A DNA stretch of 64,000 nucleotides from Nipponacmea schrenckii (GCA_030562195.1 CM060200.1:14632001-14696000), one strand, 5' to 3'. Positions 45,165 through 59,940 are shown, numbered from the stretch's first letter. Notes: generated by a model not told the origin, from the letters alone. Numbers and translations: made by a program.

Positions 45165-46440
45165 TCTATATCTTTATTACAGTAGCAGGCCTACAGCCCA
45201 TATTACATAATACATAACACCATTAAATACATATGATCATAGTGCAATTACTAAACACAATAATAAAAAATAAAAAATAAAAATAAAAAGTAAATAAATA
45301 AATAAACATTTCATTGACTGGGACATTAACAGATTACAATTCAATGTTATTAACATAGTTATCCCTGAGACTCGTGGGCCTAGAAATAAATTCAGCTAGG
45401 GTTGAAATTAGTTAACATCATTCAAAATATGAACATAAACGAGATGAGTGTAATAGTTTTTATTGCTGAATACCTTGCCTCTCAATTTTTTATAAAGTGG
45501 ACAGTGAAAAATAAAATGCATTTCATCTTCTATGATAGTTTGATTACAAACAGTGAAACAGTATTCACATTTCCTTTCTGCCCTAGGTATTCCTTTCCAT
45601 CTACCTACTTCAATTGCCAGTTTATGATTTCCACATCTGAATCAACTTAAAAAATGTTTCAGTTTCGTACTAGGCATACTACAAAGATAATCTTCCATGT
45701 TAAGAAAACATTTGTGCATACTATAAAAGTAAAGTTTTTCATTGGACATCATATTTTCATACCAAGTTTGTTTCCACATATCACACAGTCTTAATTTAAC
45801 AGTACTTAAGATGCCAGAGTTATCTACACCTTGGCTTATCCAAGCAAAACTTTAACCCAAGCTATCTAGTATATTCTTGATTTGTGTAGCCCAGGTTTGC
45901 CTACCTGCCACGTGTAAGGTATACAACATATTATAGCATGCTTTAGGATATCTATACTCTGGCATAACAATAATTTTTAGCCAATATTTTATGATATTAT
46001 ACCTGGCTTTAACATACATTCGGTCTCTACCTAGTTCTCCATAAACTGCAGCATTACTACAGTTTGAGCTTACAGATAACAGCCTTTTGCAAAACTTTAG
46101 GTGGACATTTTCAATACAATCATAATTGGTATATCCCCATACTTCAGAACCATAAGATAAGATAAGTGATACCATTCTGTCAAACAGAAATAGACTGTCT
46201 TTAAGACATAGTCTTTGAGTGTAACAAAACCTGTACAGGGCATTCATTGCTTTCTCCGCTTGATGAGATAGTGTTGCAGGATTTGCCCCATGCTAATTTT
46301 GGAGAAAATACAATCCCAAAGTATTTATAAACTGAAACGCTTTCAATTAACTCCCCTTTATAGTACCATTCTCATATCTCTTAAGTGTGCCACCACGTCT
46401 GAATAAAATAACTTTAGTTTTAGACATATTAACTTTCATA
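45165..46440 (-). mobile_element. LINE-D, 5'-truncated, related to LINE-A
   Basis: From 46440 downwards: MSKTKVILFRRGG, then a 131-codon frame (46247-45852) with LSYGSEVWGYTNYD and YGELGRDRMYVKARY, and out-of-frame WAT...NILDSLG, FRCGNHKLAIEVGRW and CEYCF...EDEMHFIFHCPLY. This is the thumb and C-terminal Cys-rich part of a LINE-A-type ORF2; the palm with YADD is not included. A stop after NILDSLG and others show it is dead. Confidence 0.75.
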
Positions 46441-46458
46441 CCATATCTATAACAAATA

Positions 46459-49400
46459 ATGATAATAATAATAAGCCATTACTGGCCTATGAGAAACGTG
46501 ACAATGTAAATCATAAATAATTATTTAAATGGATAAATAATATCACATTAAAAACGAAAAACAAATAGTAAAATAGTGCCATTTCATATACATAAGTGAA
46601 ATAAAATCAAGTATCTATGTCTACATTTATACAGATAGGGACAGCAATAAAGATATAAAACGGACTGTGAAGTAAAATCTTTACGTTCATAAAAAATCAC
46701 CAGCTACATAAAACCTAAACAGAATAAAAATAATAAATAAATAATTAAAATTTGAATAAACAATCATAATTATAAAAAAATGATCAAACTTCTCCTTGTT
46801 TGGCATTTATACATCAGGAGTGGTCATTATAAAATCATACTGCTCATTTGCACTCCAGAAATTAAAATTGTATAAAATTTAAAGCAGACAGTAAAACGTT
46901 TTTCTCTTATATGATTATATGACGGACATTCGAGGATAACATGATATTCATTTTCTATAGCTTGAATAGTAAAAAATTGACATTTCCTATCTTCAAGAGG
47001 TATTGGTGGTTTAGCATACCTTCTAGTTTCTATGCCTATGGGCAATGATCCACTTGCATAACTCTCAAGAGAAATATAATTCTTATAGTTACGGTAAATG
47101 CGTAACTTATTGCCATTTATCTGATTTTGATCAGATTCCTGTAGTTTTTTCGTACATACTTTGATTATACGCTTTATAGACCATTTTAAATTATAAACTA
47201 TTTCACTGAGATTGATAGACATAATTATTCCTAGAATAACCAACTCTTGTCAGTGATGACTAATATTTGGCAACATATCAATTATGTACAATTTACTGTT
47301 TGTTTAGTGAAGCAAGAGATCCAACCAAGGTCTCCCCTAATTGCAATATTCGAAGTGTTTTTGCAAACTCCTAGGTATAATTTCACCCTTTATTTTGTAC
47401 GGTTTTTATACATGAGTACGATTTTTTATCCCAAATTCCGTCACAATAATTTAGAACTGGTTCCACCAAGGACTTATACAGTTTATTGAATACATTATTA
47501 CTCATACACCTAATCAGTTTTCATGTCAAGAAAATCATCTAACCATAAACCTAAGTACTTGTACGTATCTGCGTATTTAATATTAGCTTCATTACAAACA
47601 ACAGTAATTTTTGATTGAGGGACAGTCGTGCTCCGACATTGCATCGTTTTGGTTTTGCTAGGGTTCAAATTTTTTACACCAATTATTGAGGACTATAAGA
47701 GCAAGATCGTCTGCATACATCAAAGCAGAGATATTCATGTCTCCAATTCGGAACACACACTTAAGTTGTTGCACTTCCTCAAGTAAATCATTCACATATA
47801 GCAAAAGTAGTAGGTGACATAATAAAACCCTTTTTTACCCCTATATCGACATCCAACGGTGTTAATTCGCCGTTTATCTTGGTATTCATGTATAGTGCGT
47901 TTGTAGTATTAATAAAATTATGAAATGCTATAATGTATGCCTCTGAGTTCCATCAAAAGCACGATTAAAATCCACAATGCAGACGAAAGTGGGCTTTCGT
48001 CTGATTTTCCTATCATTTATTATATTATAAAGGGATAAAATATGGTCTTCACAGCTTGTATTCTTTATAAAACCGTCCTGGAAGTCTGATAAATTATTAT
48101 TCTGTTCGAGTCACTTGGAAAGTCATTGATTTGGCAGTACACTTTACTTGGAACAGAAACAAGTGATATGCCTCTGTAATTTGAGGTACCGGTATCTAAT
48201 TTATCTACACTTCCTGGCTAAAATATTGGTTGTATGACATTTCTAGTTCATTGTTTCGGCATCTCCCCTAGATTGAAGCATGGAACACAAAGTTTATGAA
48301 GTAATATTGACATAGTTTTGTTTTTCAGTACTTCTGAAGGAATATCATCAAAACCATTCGCCTTCTTTAGTTTTAAGGCCCCTATTGCACACCTTATATC
48401 GCCAATTGTTATTTTTCGAGTCTAGAAATCCCAGCCCGAACTCACAAAATTTATGTCATTGTTGACGAACTCGTCTTCATTGTCAACATTTTGTACCTAA
48501 TAATATGTTGACTCAAATTCATCCCTCCAGATATTCAGTACATTTTCTCGTCCAGTGAAGATTCGACCAGTTTTGTCCTTGATTGAAGTGAAAGTTTTAC
48601 CATATCTATCATTTACGTTTCCAATTTTACCAATTGTTTCCCAGTATATTTCACTCTCAGATTCACATAGTTCTAATTTTAACAACTTTTTCTGTCAAAA
48701 TATACGTTTACTTCGCCGGATTGATTGATAGAAATCTTTTCTATTTTTACTATATCCCTTTTTAAGTCACTTTTTCTCCGATGATGACTGTGTTTCTTTA
48801 AGCCATTCTCTTCACTAATTTTCCCTTTGCTCCATAATGCCGATAGTTCAACTGTCAAAAAAAAAATTTATATATTGAATTGGTAGCGTGTGGTTTAGCT
48901 TCACTTGTCACTACAATATCTCTACTCTTAACACATAAATTCATTTTTATTGATGTGCAAGTCTTGGAATGTATTTTGTACATATGAATCTATAACACTC
49001 TAAAATTGAGCTATTTTATCAGTTAGTTGAGTAAGTATATCATTATTTAGCATGAAATCTGTTGATAAGGTTTATTATCATACTTACAAATTGTCTTTCT
49101 TGTTTGTGGTTTTGGAACTTCGATCGGGACATTTGTTTCTACCTCCCACAACAATATTGAATGATCCAGGATGGCATCCGGGTGAAATTGAATATCACCG
49201 ATAACCTGGGACTTGGTTGAAACCGAAAATGATTTAATTGTATTAAAGCTCTCAAGGGAATACAAACATTATCCACAACTGATTTGCCGTTTTTAGATAT
49301 TATAAATTCCTACGAGCCCACTCTTCCGTCCAATTCACCAAGGTTAGATATTGTTAGAAAGTCCATAAATAAATCTCCATAGTGGTTCTTATTAGGGCTA

Positions 49401-49560
49401 TCACTGTACGTAATGGAACGTTGCATATTTTCTCGATTATTTCTGAGTTGTCGCCACAACGTGCGTTAAAGTCACCTACAATCTGTTTATCACCAGCATT
49501 CTGAAAGTTGTACACTTGGTCTTTCAAATGTAAAAGGGTAGGATAGGCCAAATACTATAT
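46459..49560 (-). mobile_element. LINE-E, endonuclease to 3' end, heavily mutated
   Basis: Reading down from 49560: IVGDFNARCGDNSE (endonuclease GDFN, near 49475), a linker block (48685-48497, ESEIYWETIGKIGNV), RT pieces including LMYADDLALIV (YADD at 47706-47717) and DTYKYLGLWLDDFLD, and a C-terminal frame 47243-46827 with SGSLPIGIETRRYAKPPIP and NEYHVILECPSY. It ends in an AAT-rich tract (46459-46474). The 5' part of the endonuclease and the palm N-terminus are degraded by stops. Confidence 0.7.
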
Positions 49561-52434
49561 TGAGAAATTTGATTATAGGCAATCGACTGAAATTTTTCTT
49601 TGTTAATTTTTCATTTGATCTGAAATTGGAAAGGAACAGGTTTGATTAAAGGGATAATAGGTCTTAGAATGAACATAAAATTTTAAACTTGACCAATAAG
49701 AGCTTTATTCATTATAAAAAAAGAAATAAATACCTAAAAACTAAGAAGTTATCCATAAAGATGCATTTGATTATTGAGAAACGCTTAATAAATTGATTAA
49801 GCGTTGACTTGGGTTTGTGAGTTTTCCAGATTATGTTACTTTATGACACCAGGTAAGTTCACGAATGAATATATACTCATATTGAATATTCTTGAGAACT
49901 AAAATTTTATGTTTCTGCTAAGACAGTATCCCTTTAAGGTATATTTTAAGAAAAAAAGAGCTAATTTCACCATAAACATACCTTTTCTGATATGTCCAAG
50001 TCACAGCATTAAGAATATAACCGACTTTTTACAAATTAATAACATAAACAGAATCTCGACACAAGTTTTTGGAGGACAGGAACATTTCAACATCAACACA
50101 GGCAAATACATCAGTTAAGATAAAAGAACGGAACTATCGAGGTCAATCATATTCACAATTAGATGTTATGCACGTATGTGGTTGTCAGAGGTTTCATTGA
50201 TGGGGGACCAACGAGCGCCCGGGCATCCCTCTGTTGCTTTAAAAGGGAGGTGTTGCATAGGGCCTAGATCTAACGAAATATTGGATGTGAAAGTAGAATA
50301 GAAGGTTTCACTATTGTATGCCTCTTTCATGAATTGGGGACAAAGAGTCTAACACACTTCTTATGACTTATTGTTCGGCCAGATATCCATTGGGTCTGCC
50401 ACTATTTATTCCCTCATAAAATACAACTCATCACACTTGCATACATTCATTCAAACTGGTGGGATGAAGAATCCCTCCTGACAAATTCACATAACTACAT
50501 AAAATATTTTTTATTATGATCATTGATATCAAACCAACAGAATTTGACAATAAAAGAAATATTCAACAAATAATATAGAAACATATTCGTATCCATTAAA
50601 TCTTAAAACATTAACTTCAATCGAAATAATTGAAAAGTAAGTATTTGACGTAAGACATACAACAAGATAGTTCATAGAAAAAAAATATTCTAAAATCATG
50701 CAAAATATATACACCAACCAATAAATAAGACTAATCTTATAAGAATTTCTTAAAAAGTACAGAAAAAAACATATTAAAATACACTTATGTTTTTAAGTAT
50801 CAACAATTTTTGTCAAACATCCTAATTGTGTTGAATTCTTATCATCATATAGGGTCTAGGTAATGAAAGTATTATATTAGTTTATCATCAAAAGAAATCT
50901 AACTTACACTTCAGGGAGTTTGATGTATAAAAAATGTACTTATAACAATTTGTGTGATAATCTACTTCAAGTTTAAAACAATCATTGTCTCGAACAATAT
51001 GTTTTGCTTTTTTCTTCACTTTCACGTAGAACTCCTAAAAATTGCCAATTATCAAAATATCTTCTTAATCATTTACTTCTTAAAATTAATAAAACATAAA
51101 TACTATTAAACAAAGGGTAATAGTGCTTAAAATCCTACTAAAGTGGGTGTTGAAAATGATAACACCGTGGGACAATCTCTTACCAAGCAAAAATCCTTAT
51201 AGCGCATATTGATAAATGAAACAGTGGCAATAGTACATTACAAAGAGCTGACTCATTTAACCAAAAACCTGCCTTCCCTTGAATTTTGTATTGCCTAATA
51301 AATACTACGCATTAATACAGATTTCAGTGCATATGTTTATATTTTATCAACGTACTGGCTTTCTACAACATTTGGTGAAGATATTTAAGTTTTGAACAAC
51401 AAGAAACAGCCGTAAGATTTCGACATATTCGAGCAGACGATTGACCTGTTTATTTTTTTCTTAAAATGGAAAACTTATTTTGTTCGATCACTTCAGGTCT
51501 TCCTACATTTCAATTAATCCACTTCTGTGATATTTTACACACTTTTGTAGTTATAGTCCAAATTCGTTGTTTATTTTCCTTCAGATCCACTTTATTTTGC
51601 TGTCTCAATGTTGACATTTAGTGTACGCCGCAATTGTTACCCGCAATTTCGTTAAATCAATTATTTCATTGGCCGATCCTGGCCCGATCCTGGCCTTGAC
51701 ATTTTAATTGTAATTCGTCCCGAAGAATTTGTGATTACTTACGAGAAAAAAATAATCCTCTAGAAATAACTATTTTTCGACGATTTCGGTAAGTTGGCAA
51801 AATCGATATTATATGTGAAAATAAAGCCAAAGAAAAATTGTCATTACTTCTTGCTAGGCGTGCAATTAGAAGTCACATTTCAGGCTCTGAGTCCACGTGG
51901 TAAATGAAGTTATTCGTGTTTTCAATAATCGCGCGAGAATTCCTTCGATCATTAGTTGAGTAGAAGTGGAATGGAGTATATGACGTAATGACGGTAAGGA
52001 TTTGTAAACAAATGGACTAAATAAAATATTTGTTTTGAAAAACATTTACCTTTTGTTTTATTGCAAATTCTACACGATTGCAATAGATCAAGATATTGAG
52101 AATATATTTGTGTGTTAAAGCCAAAGTCCACATGGGCGATTAAAGTACTTGCGACCCCAAAAAATTAATCGCATGCTTTTATCGCCAGAAAACTCGCAGG
52201 TAGTCGCAATGTTTGGGACAACACGAGATACAAATATTTACAATGAAAAAGAAAAATGCGACAAGAAAGTAAGCGATTAATAAGGTTATCGCAGGGTGTA
52301 TGCGATTAAATATCAAACACTTTGGTCTCATGGTCTCACCAAAAAATGTACACTTGTCGCATGCTTTTTTCCTATTAATAGCATGTGATCGCACAGAAAC
52401 TGTAACTATTTAGTTTCCATTCTAGCGATTATAT
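49561..52434. other. No feature recognised
   Basis: Almost 3 kb of AT-rich sequence with no ORF, array or family motif that I can support. GCGATTAA-type words cluster at 52130-52330 and again at 54130-54180 across LINE-F. Confidence 0.4.
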
Positions 52435-54135
52435 TTAATAATAATAAATAATAATATACAATTTATATAGCGCACCATTTCACTAAAGTGTTCAGATGAC
52501 GCTTCACATTATGGAACCCCTAAAAAAAAATTTACTGATTAAAATGGGACATTAACTAAAAGCCTTTAAGAAAAGATGAGTTTTTAAACGAGATTTAAAA
52601 ATTGACACTGATCCACTTTGCCTGATAAAAAGAGGGAGTTTATTCCATAAAAAGGGGGCTTTATACGCAAACGATCGCTCGCCAAGTGTGGACTGTTTTA
52701 CTTTTGGAATGCATAAAAGCAGCCCATCAGTCAATGACCTCAGTTGCCTACAAGGACGGTAAAGCTGTAAAATGTCACATAAATACGATGGACCTAGATT
52801 TTTTAGACATTTAAAACATAATAAAAGTATTTTAAAATTAATTCGGAAAACAACTGGTAGCCAATGTAGATTAAAAAGAAAAGGTGTAATATGTTCATGA
52901 AATGGGGTGGAATTTATAGTGCGTGCAGCAGATTTTTGTACTTTCTGAAGTTTCTTTATGAGACGATCTGGAATACCATTTAACAAACTATTATTGGCAT
53001 CTAAGGGCAGGTATGGGGTTCTAGATGTCAAAAGTTCATCATGGATTAGAGATATTTTTCTTCGAAAGTAATTGGAAAAATGTTCAGCAAGTAACAGTTT
53101 ATCGTCGCATTCAGGTAAAACTGTCTGATTGCTGTCATGATGGAGTAAAGTGTTTGAAACCTTGAAGAGTTCGCGTTGATCATTCGGACTCTCTTCAATA
53201 CGACCCGAATAATATGATTTCTTTGCATCTCCAATTAACCGATTAACGCTAAGTTTTTTAGACTCTTTATGGATTTGTAGGTTAGTTTTTCTTCATGTAC
53301 CTTTTGCTTTATTGCGATCCCGTTTAGCTTGAAGTATTTCATTATTAAACCATTTTGATGCTGGTCGAAGTTTAAAGGTTACGTTTTAAGGGGAAGAATA
53401 GCGTCAAGAACATTTACAATGGCAGAATTGTAGATATTAACTTTTGAATTGACATCCTTTCAGTTTACAACGTCTGAAATGTTCGACAATTCCAATAAAT
53501 CAGTGAATTCCGTCGTATTTAGACACTTAAATTTCCTATAAGATAAAGATTTTATCAGATAAGATGGTTTTACAGTTTGAAGTGTTAGATCTAGAATAAA
53601 GTGATCAGAAAATTGTTTATCTATTACGTCTACATTTTTAATTGAACTTTTCCCTTCCCGTGTTATGACCAAGTCAAGAAGATGACCTCTGTTGTGTTGC
53701 ATTGTTGTCACTTTGATCATCTAGATGAAAATTGAAATCTCCTGGAATTATCAGTTCGCAGTTAGAGCCTGCTATTGAATCCAAGAATTTTGAAAATTCA
53801 TCAATGAATGTGGCTACAGATTCAGCTGTGTTACGTGGAGAGCGATAGATAACAAAGAGATCAATCTTTGTTTGTAATATGCAAATAGTACTGTAAATAA
53901 TTTCAAAAGTTTTGAACTTAACTGTAATATGCTTTGTCAGTGGTATACATGATTTGTGGATAATAGCAACACTACCACCACGAGATTGCCTTGGCAAGTT
54001 AAAGATGGAATATCCCACTGGAAGAAGATCCGAAATAATGCAGGAATCAGCATTCTCGGTGAGCCAGGTTTCTGTAATGCAGAGGCAATCAACATCATTT
54101 TCACAAATAAAATCATACTTTACACCATGCGACAA
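52435..54135 (-). mobile_element. LINE-F, CR1/L2-like, lacking the RT core
   Basis: The minus frame from 54135 encodes the endonuclease N-terminus (VDCLCITETWL, FNLPRQSRGGSVAII, LFVIYRSPRN, LIIPGDFNFHLDD). A one-base frame change near 53700 leads to LLDLVITREG and FSDHFILDLTL. The pre-RT linker continues (KKLSVNRLIGDAKKSYY, LLLAEHFSNYF) and then passes straight, near 52985, into the C-terminal region (IKKLQKVQKSAARTI, FNLHWLPVVFRINFKILLL, FKSRLKTHLFLKAF). The palm and its catalytic motif, normally several hundred residues, are absent. The 3' end has AATAATAAATAATAATA near 52438-52455. Confidence 0.8.
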
Positions 54136-54180
54136 GCGACTTGCGATTAATTTTCACTTTAATCGCACAAGTTGAAATTG

Positions 54181-54690
54181 GCTATTAACTTGCTCAAATG
54201 ACCCATCCTAAAATTATATTTCACACTTTTAAGTTTGCAGCTAATTTATTGTGTCAGATACGTGATGATGGTGATAATCTGTTCCGATTGTTACTAAATG
54301 CAGTCTAGAAATATAAATTTATCAGCCTGGTAAAACCCCTCATCAGGCGTTCCAAAATAATTTACATCCAATACTTGCAAACCAAAAATGTAGTCACTAT
54401 ATACACCTCTGTCTTTCTATCCAAAACTGTTTACATGCATGAAAAAGATTGAATTTTGTAATGTTTTATGTAGGAAGAACAAAAATGAAGTTGAGTCATA
54501 TAAATGACATAATATTACAGTACAGCATTCCATTTCCCATGACTAGAAATTGTATTGTTCATTATTGAAAGGTAAGCAGGCAATATCCGTTAGAAAATCT
54601 TTAACAAATTTGACTACAAAAATTGCAAAATGGGCGACTACAAGAAAGCACAAAAATATGACATTGACAAACACAAAAAGGTTAATTACG
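54181..54690. other. No feature recognised
   Basis: AT-rich, no coding or repeat signal supported. Confidence 0.4.
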
Positions 54691-54784
54691 TATTTCGACT
54701 TTGGCGAAAACGTATTGTAATCGTTCGGATTATTACGTATTTCGACTTTGGCGAAAACGTATTGTAATCGTTCGGATTATTTTA
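54691..54784 (-). repeat. Two 47-bp repeats (inverse of 38739-39112)
   Basis: ATTTCGACTTTGGCGAAAAC occurs twice, 47 bp apart, the reverse complement of the eight-copy array. Confidence 0.9.
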
Positions 54785-54786
54785 TT

Positions 54787-54828
54787 GCAGTGCGTTCTTC
54801 GAACGCACTGCTTTGTTTTCGAAATGAC
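54787..54828. repeat. Hairpin repeat, single copy
   Basis: GCAGTGCGTTC, a TTC loop, GAACGCACTGC, then TTTGTTTTCGAAATGA. Same unit as the four copies at 59941-60140, with one loop base changed. Confidence 0.85.
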
Positions 54829-57800
54829 TATTTTTTTTTGTCTCTTTCTGGTCACGCTCCCCAGCCATAACTGCAAATGTCTTACACAATCTGATGTGAT
54901 ATTGTAACGTAATCTAGTGCTCGTTGTTGTTTAAATGTAAAATGACGCATTTTTGTTCTACCGGAAATGACGTAGAACGTCACAAATTTTATTTTTGTTT
55001 ACTAACTCACGGCTTGTATTTTTATCCAATCTGGTTCGGACTTTTTTTATTTACTACTTATAACTTAGACTTACATAATAGCAGTTTAAAAATTTTGAAA
55101 TTTTTACTTTTGTTGCTGACTTTTGAATTTTAAAATTTAACACTTTTTCTAACTTTTGCAATTTTGATTAGATCGAAATCAAAATTTGCAGCTAGATAAA
55201 CATTTTTCTTGTCAAGAAAAATCTGTTTTCAAAATGTTGACATCACTTCCGGTTTCGGCGTCATACGTCGCTAAACTTCGAATTTTCACTTCCGGAATTC
55301 TAAAGATATTTGAATTTTTTTTTTTGCAATTAGTTACTATTAACCCATAATGATTTTATAATTAACAAAAATTGAACCGGAAGTAACAGAACAGTCGCCA
55401 TCATTAAACCACTTACTTTTGTAAAGTGAAAAATTGGGCCTTAGGGGTTAATCGGACAATTGTAATTTTGATGTCTATGTAATCTTCAATCGATTGCTAA
55501 CAATTCTTAGGAAGCCGAATTTTGAATTTCGATTTAGCTTACCTTTCATTTCCGGTTCTTTTTTATCACTCAGTGCCTAATTTTCCAACGTTCATATATC
55601 GTGACCTTGACCTTTGGTGACCATGTGACCTGCACAAAAGTTGTTGCCCTTGTCGAGATCTATCCATTGATGTCTTCATTTGTGTTGTGCAATGTCAACT
55701 TCCGGTTTTACAGCCATTTGAAAATTGCACTTTTTAACTTCGAAGAGCTCTCTCACGTGATCTAATTTACATACGTCAAAATTTCTTTCATGTCCTTATT
55801 ACGCGTAATTTATTCTTTCCAATGGTGTATAACACTTTATATTTTGATCAAAATTGCGCTTTTTAATATTTGAAAATTTTGTTCTTAGTTCTATATTAAT
55901 TGTGCGTGATTTATGAAAAAGTACGTGTTTTTTTTAAATTTACGTCTTATTTTTTCACAAAAATTGGTACATGAGTAGACAAAAAATTATCATTAAAGAT
56001 TCCGATAAAAAATTTTCCGAAATTAGCCGGAAACGTCCGAAAATGACCAAAAAATGTAGAAAATCACAGAAATCGGAATTTTCGGATTAAATTTTTGCAC
56101 AAACTTGCAATTTTATTATTCCAAAGAATTAGTACCATCAATATCTTCATTTTGTATGTATGCCGTATATGCAAATTCCTAACCGTTTGATCGCCATCTT
56201 GAAATATGCAAATTATTGGAAAAATACTACTCGTCCGCCATTTTTAATCCTATTTTTTTCAGACTTGTTTTAAAATATAATTTGGATAATTATCTAGGTC
56301 CTCTAGTGGCATATTTTTCAATTTTAAATTTGTCTTTGGACCAGGTCCTGCCAAAGTTTTTTTTTCAAAACTGACTTCCGTTTGAAAGTTCATAACTTTT
56401 GAACTCTACCATATGCATCCTTTTGATCTCAAAACAACATCACCAGAGAGGCACTGGACTGGAATCCCCAAGGGCATAGAAGACAAGGACGACCTTTACA
56501 TAGCTTGAAAAGAATAAGACTGAAAGAGCTAGGAAGGATTGGCAAGACCTGGAATGAAGCAAAAAGAACAGCTCATAACAGAGTGAGATGGAGAATGTCT
56601 GTAGCAGCCATATGCTCCGCAAGGAACGAAGAGGACTAACTTACTAATATGCATCCTTTATTTTTCTGCACAATCATCTTCATTGGCTAAAGATTCATAT
56701 GATACCTTGATTTCTAATTTTAGTAAAGAACATTTGGATTAATAGGGATCCAAAAATTTGCATATTTCTCGTATCTTCAGATGGTTATATCTCATGAACA
56801 AGACTCTTGGCAACATTCTAATTGACATTATTGTGATGTGATTTTCATCAGCTTTCTAACAATATCTTTATTTTAGCTATAGACCGAAAACTGATGAAAA
56901 TACGCCTAGTAGAAAATAAGCGATTTTAACATTCATATTTTTTTATATTTAGTTCTATTTAACTTAAAAACAAAATTCGAACAGATTTATAATGTGCAAA
57001 TTCCCAGCTTTCAAGCAATATATAAATCAATATGTATAAATAAAAATTGCGAAAAGTTTAAGAATAAAATTACGCTCTAATTAAACAGATATAAATGCAA
57101 CAGGTCATAAAGTCTGATTGTGTTAATTTCTTATCTTTTGGTCAAGACACAAATTTTGACATTTCCAGTTAATGTATCCCACCAATCAAAACAAGCCATT
57201 AGACTTTGTGGGCGTGGTAAACAGATATTTTACATCACTGTGTGTATTTTTCTTTCAATCGAAATAGGGTCTCGGAGGATCAGTCAATATGTGTTATTTT
57301 GATGGACATGTATATAGAATCTATAACCGATTGCCGAAATTTTTATGGAAACTGATTTTTGAATTTTTAATTTGATTTTGATTTAATTACGATTAAAAAT
57401 AATAAAAACTTCGAATATGTATATTGTGACGTTGACCTTTGGCGATCTTTATACCTGTACATATGTGATACGTTCTATCCAATGACATATTAAACTTTAT
57501 AGCAAAATGTAAACTTTCGGTTTATCGGCATTTGAAAATTGCGAATTTTTCCTATAAAACGGTCAATTCACAAATTTTGACATTTCCAGTTGAAGCTTCC
57601 AAAACAAGTCAATGGACTTTGTGGGCGTGGTTAAGCCCAGATATTTTTATATCACAAACCTTAATGATTGCCAGTCTATTAACAAGCTCAAATGTCACGT
57701 GTTAAATCATGAATAAATCATCTCTCCCAATAATCGCAAAATCAATCTACATTCTATCCTTAAATGACAGACAGGAGACAAACAAATTCTAAATAGCTCC

Positions 57801-58858
57801 AAAGCTGCAGAACTGTTACAAACAGGTCTAGTTATTCTTTCCAATGGTGTATAACACTTGATAGTTGATCAAAATTGCACGTTTTAAATTTGCAAATTTT
57901 GTAATTTCTTCTATACTAACTGTGTGTATTTTTCTTTAAATCGAAATAGGGTCTCGGAAGATAATTCAATTTGTGTTATTTTGATGTACATGTATATAGA
58001 ATCTATTGCCGAAATATATATGGAAACCGATTTTTGAATTGTTATTTTGATTTTAATTTTTTTACGATTAAAAATTAATCCAGTTAAAATGATTCAAAGA
58101 TATTATATATCTTAAATAAAAGGAATGATTGTTCTTTTCTCGTTGTGGGCGATGTATGATATGGATTATTTGGAAGGAAATTACAACCTTTAGAATTTTA
58201 AATGATATTCTCTTAAGAAAAAATAATGTACAGTTGAGAGGACTAGTGGTATAAGGGACGGAACTCTATAAAATACACTCTTAAAGATGTAAAGCCGCGC
58301 TGTTAATTTGATGGCGCTATGTTATACCATGGCAACTTGCCACAAATTGCAGGATCTAATGTTCCTACTACACCTAAATTAAGATCGATAAATAAATAAA
58401 TAAACAAATTAACAAGTATCAACGATCTGGAAAGTTAATGAAATCCAAGATCAATTTGTAATCTCAAATAAAGTGTTATGTTCCACAAATTTGTTTTTTC
58501 GACGTTTTGTTTTACACACTAATTTAACAGATATAAATGTTACAAGAAGAGTTAAAAAGATAATGTAACAGGTCATAAAGTCAAATTGTGTTAATTTCTT
58601 ATCGTTTGGTCAAGACAAATTTTGACATTTCCAGTTAAAGTATCGCAACCAATCAAAACAAGTCATTATACTGAGTAGGCGTGGTTAGTTCTATTTTAAA
58701 TGACAGCCATGAGATATAACAAATTCTAAATCTCGAAAGCTGCACAACTGTTACAAACAGGTCTAGTTATTATTATGGAATTGGATATTATAAATGCAAC
58801 GTTTCACCCATGCAATAGAAGGGACGCGCACTGCCTTGGTACCGTCTAACGGTTCTAG
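54829..58858 (+). mobile_element. Composite Helitron-like module with CTAG end
   Basis: Long non-coding module distantly related to the tandem units at 60171-64000 (shared TTAAATGTAAAATGACG, GTGACCTTGACCTTTGGTGA and CTTCCGGTTTTA words). Its 3' end has a hairpin ACCGT-CTA-ACGGT (58841-58853), one T, then CTAG (58855-58858) followed by T residues, a Helitron-type terminus. It holds a LINE fragment at 56424-56646. No Rep/helicase sequence seen. Confidence 0.5.
56424..56646 (+). pseudogene. LINE C-terminal fragment with 13-bp target duplication
   Basis: Encodes WNPQGHRRQGRPLHSLKR and TWNEAKRTAHNRVRWR up to NEED and a stop near 56640, the classic last residues of RTE/Jockey-type LINE ORF2. Flanked by ATATGCATCCTTT at 56411-56423 and 56647-56659, so it is a 5'-truncated retrocopy of about 220 bp. 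Confidence 0.75.
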
Positions 58859-59933
58859 TTTTTTTTTGTAATTCTTGGATGAGTTTGCAGACAAACTGGT
58901 AAAAGGTGCAGAAATTCTAAATCTACAGTTGATCTTAGAATGATTTCAATTATCAAATAAAACAAAACCGGAAGTTCTATCTCTAACAGGAAGTGAGAAC
59001 CGGAAGCTCAGGTTTTTTTGCTTTAGCAAGTTTATTTTCAGTTCGATTTTGACCGGATTTTCAGATTTGAAAACTTCAATGTATTTGTCAACTAACAATT
59101 ATAGGTTTTATGCAATTAGGTTAAATATTTTACCCACGATTTGCAATTCAATATTCAAGGGTCATCGGCAAAGACCGTGATTTCTCCTTTAATATAAATG
59201 GTAAAATTTTGAAACTTTACCAGTTGATAGGCGATATGTTTATAATTTTTGAAAAATTGTGAAAAAAGAATTCCACTTCCGGTTTAGCCTCAAATGACGT
59301 AATTACGTAACTTCCGGTCTATAACTGCTAGGTGAAAAGTGAAAACTGTTTTATAAATAACTTGTCAATAGTAATTGATTTGACCTAAATAATTAGGTCA
59401 AGCTGCCATATCGGCCGCCATTTTGAATTTTCGTTACAATTCTTAAATCCGAAATTCAGACACTACTGATAGACCGATTTTGATGAAATTTAGCACATAG
59501 ATACAATGGATCATTATCTACCTTTTCTTGGAGACCGATTTTCAAATTTCGTATTTTCTTTCGAATTATTTAAATTTTGATTTTTTCAAAATTAGGTCAC
59601 TTTAACGGGTACGGAAGGTGTGACCCACTTAATCTATGACCTTGAAAATTAGGTCAAATAATATTCAATATATTGTCTACGAGTAGATATTTTTTAATTT
59701 GGCTTACTTAAAAAATTCATAGAGATAAGTTTACTTAAATACAGCAAAAATTGATAATTTTCATATTTTCGCCATCATTAACCGTTACGGAAGGTGTGAC
59801 CTAATTATTTTATGACTTTGAAAACTAGGTAAAATGATATTCAATATATTGTCTAGAAGTAGGTCATTGCAAATTTAGCCTACAAAATATTTTAAGGCTC
59901 TCGAAATACGTTCATAATTGTAAGCAATTCTAG
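58859..59933 (+). mobile_element. Single Helitron-like 1.1-kb unit
   Basis: Reverse complement of the units at 33613-38738, complete from the T run to the terminal hairpin AATTG-TAAG-CAATT (59916-59929) and CTAG (59930-59933). It shows the element as a discrete unit outside the tandem array. Confidence 0.8.
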
Positions 59934-59940
59934 TTTTATT

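Noticed and set aside
49561..52434. Possible host gene in the largest unexplained stretch
   Set aside because: No coding block, splice-bounded exon or conserved motif could be recognised.
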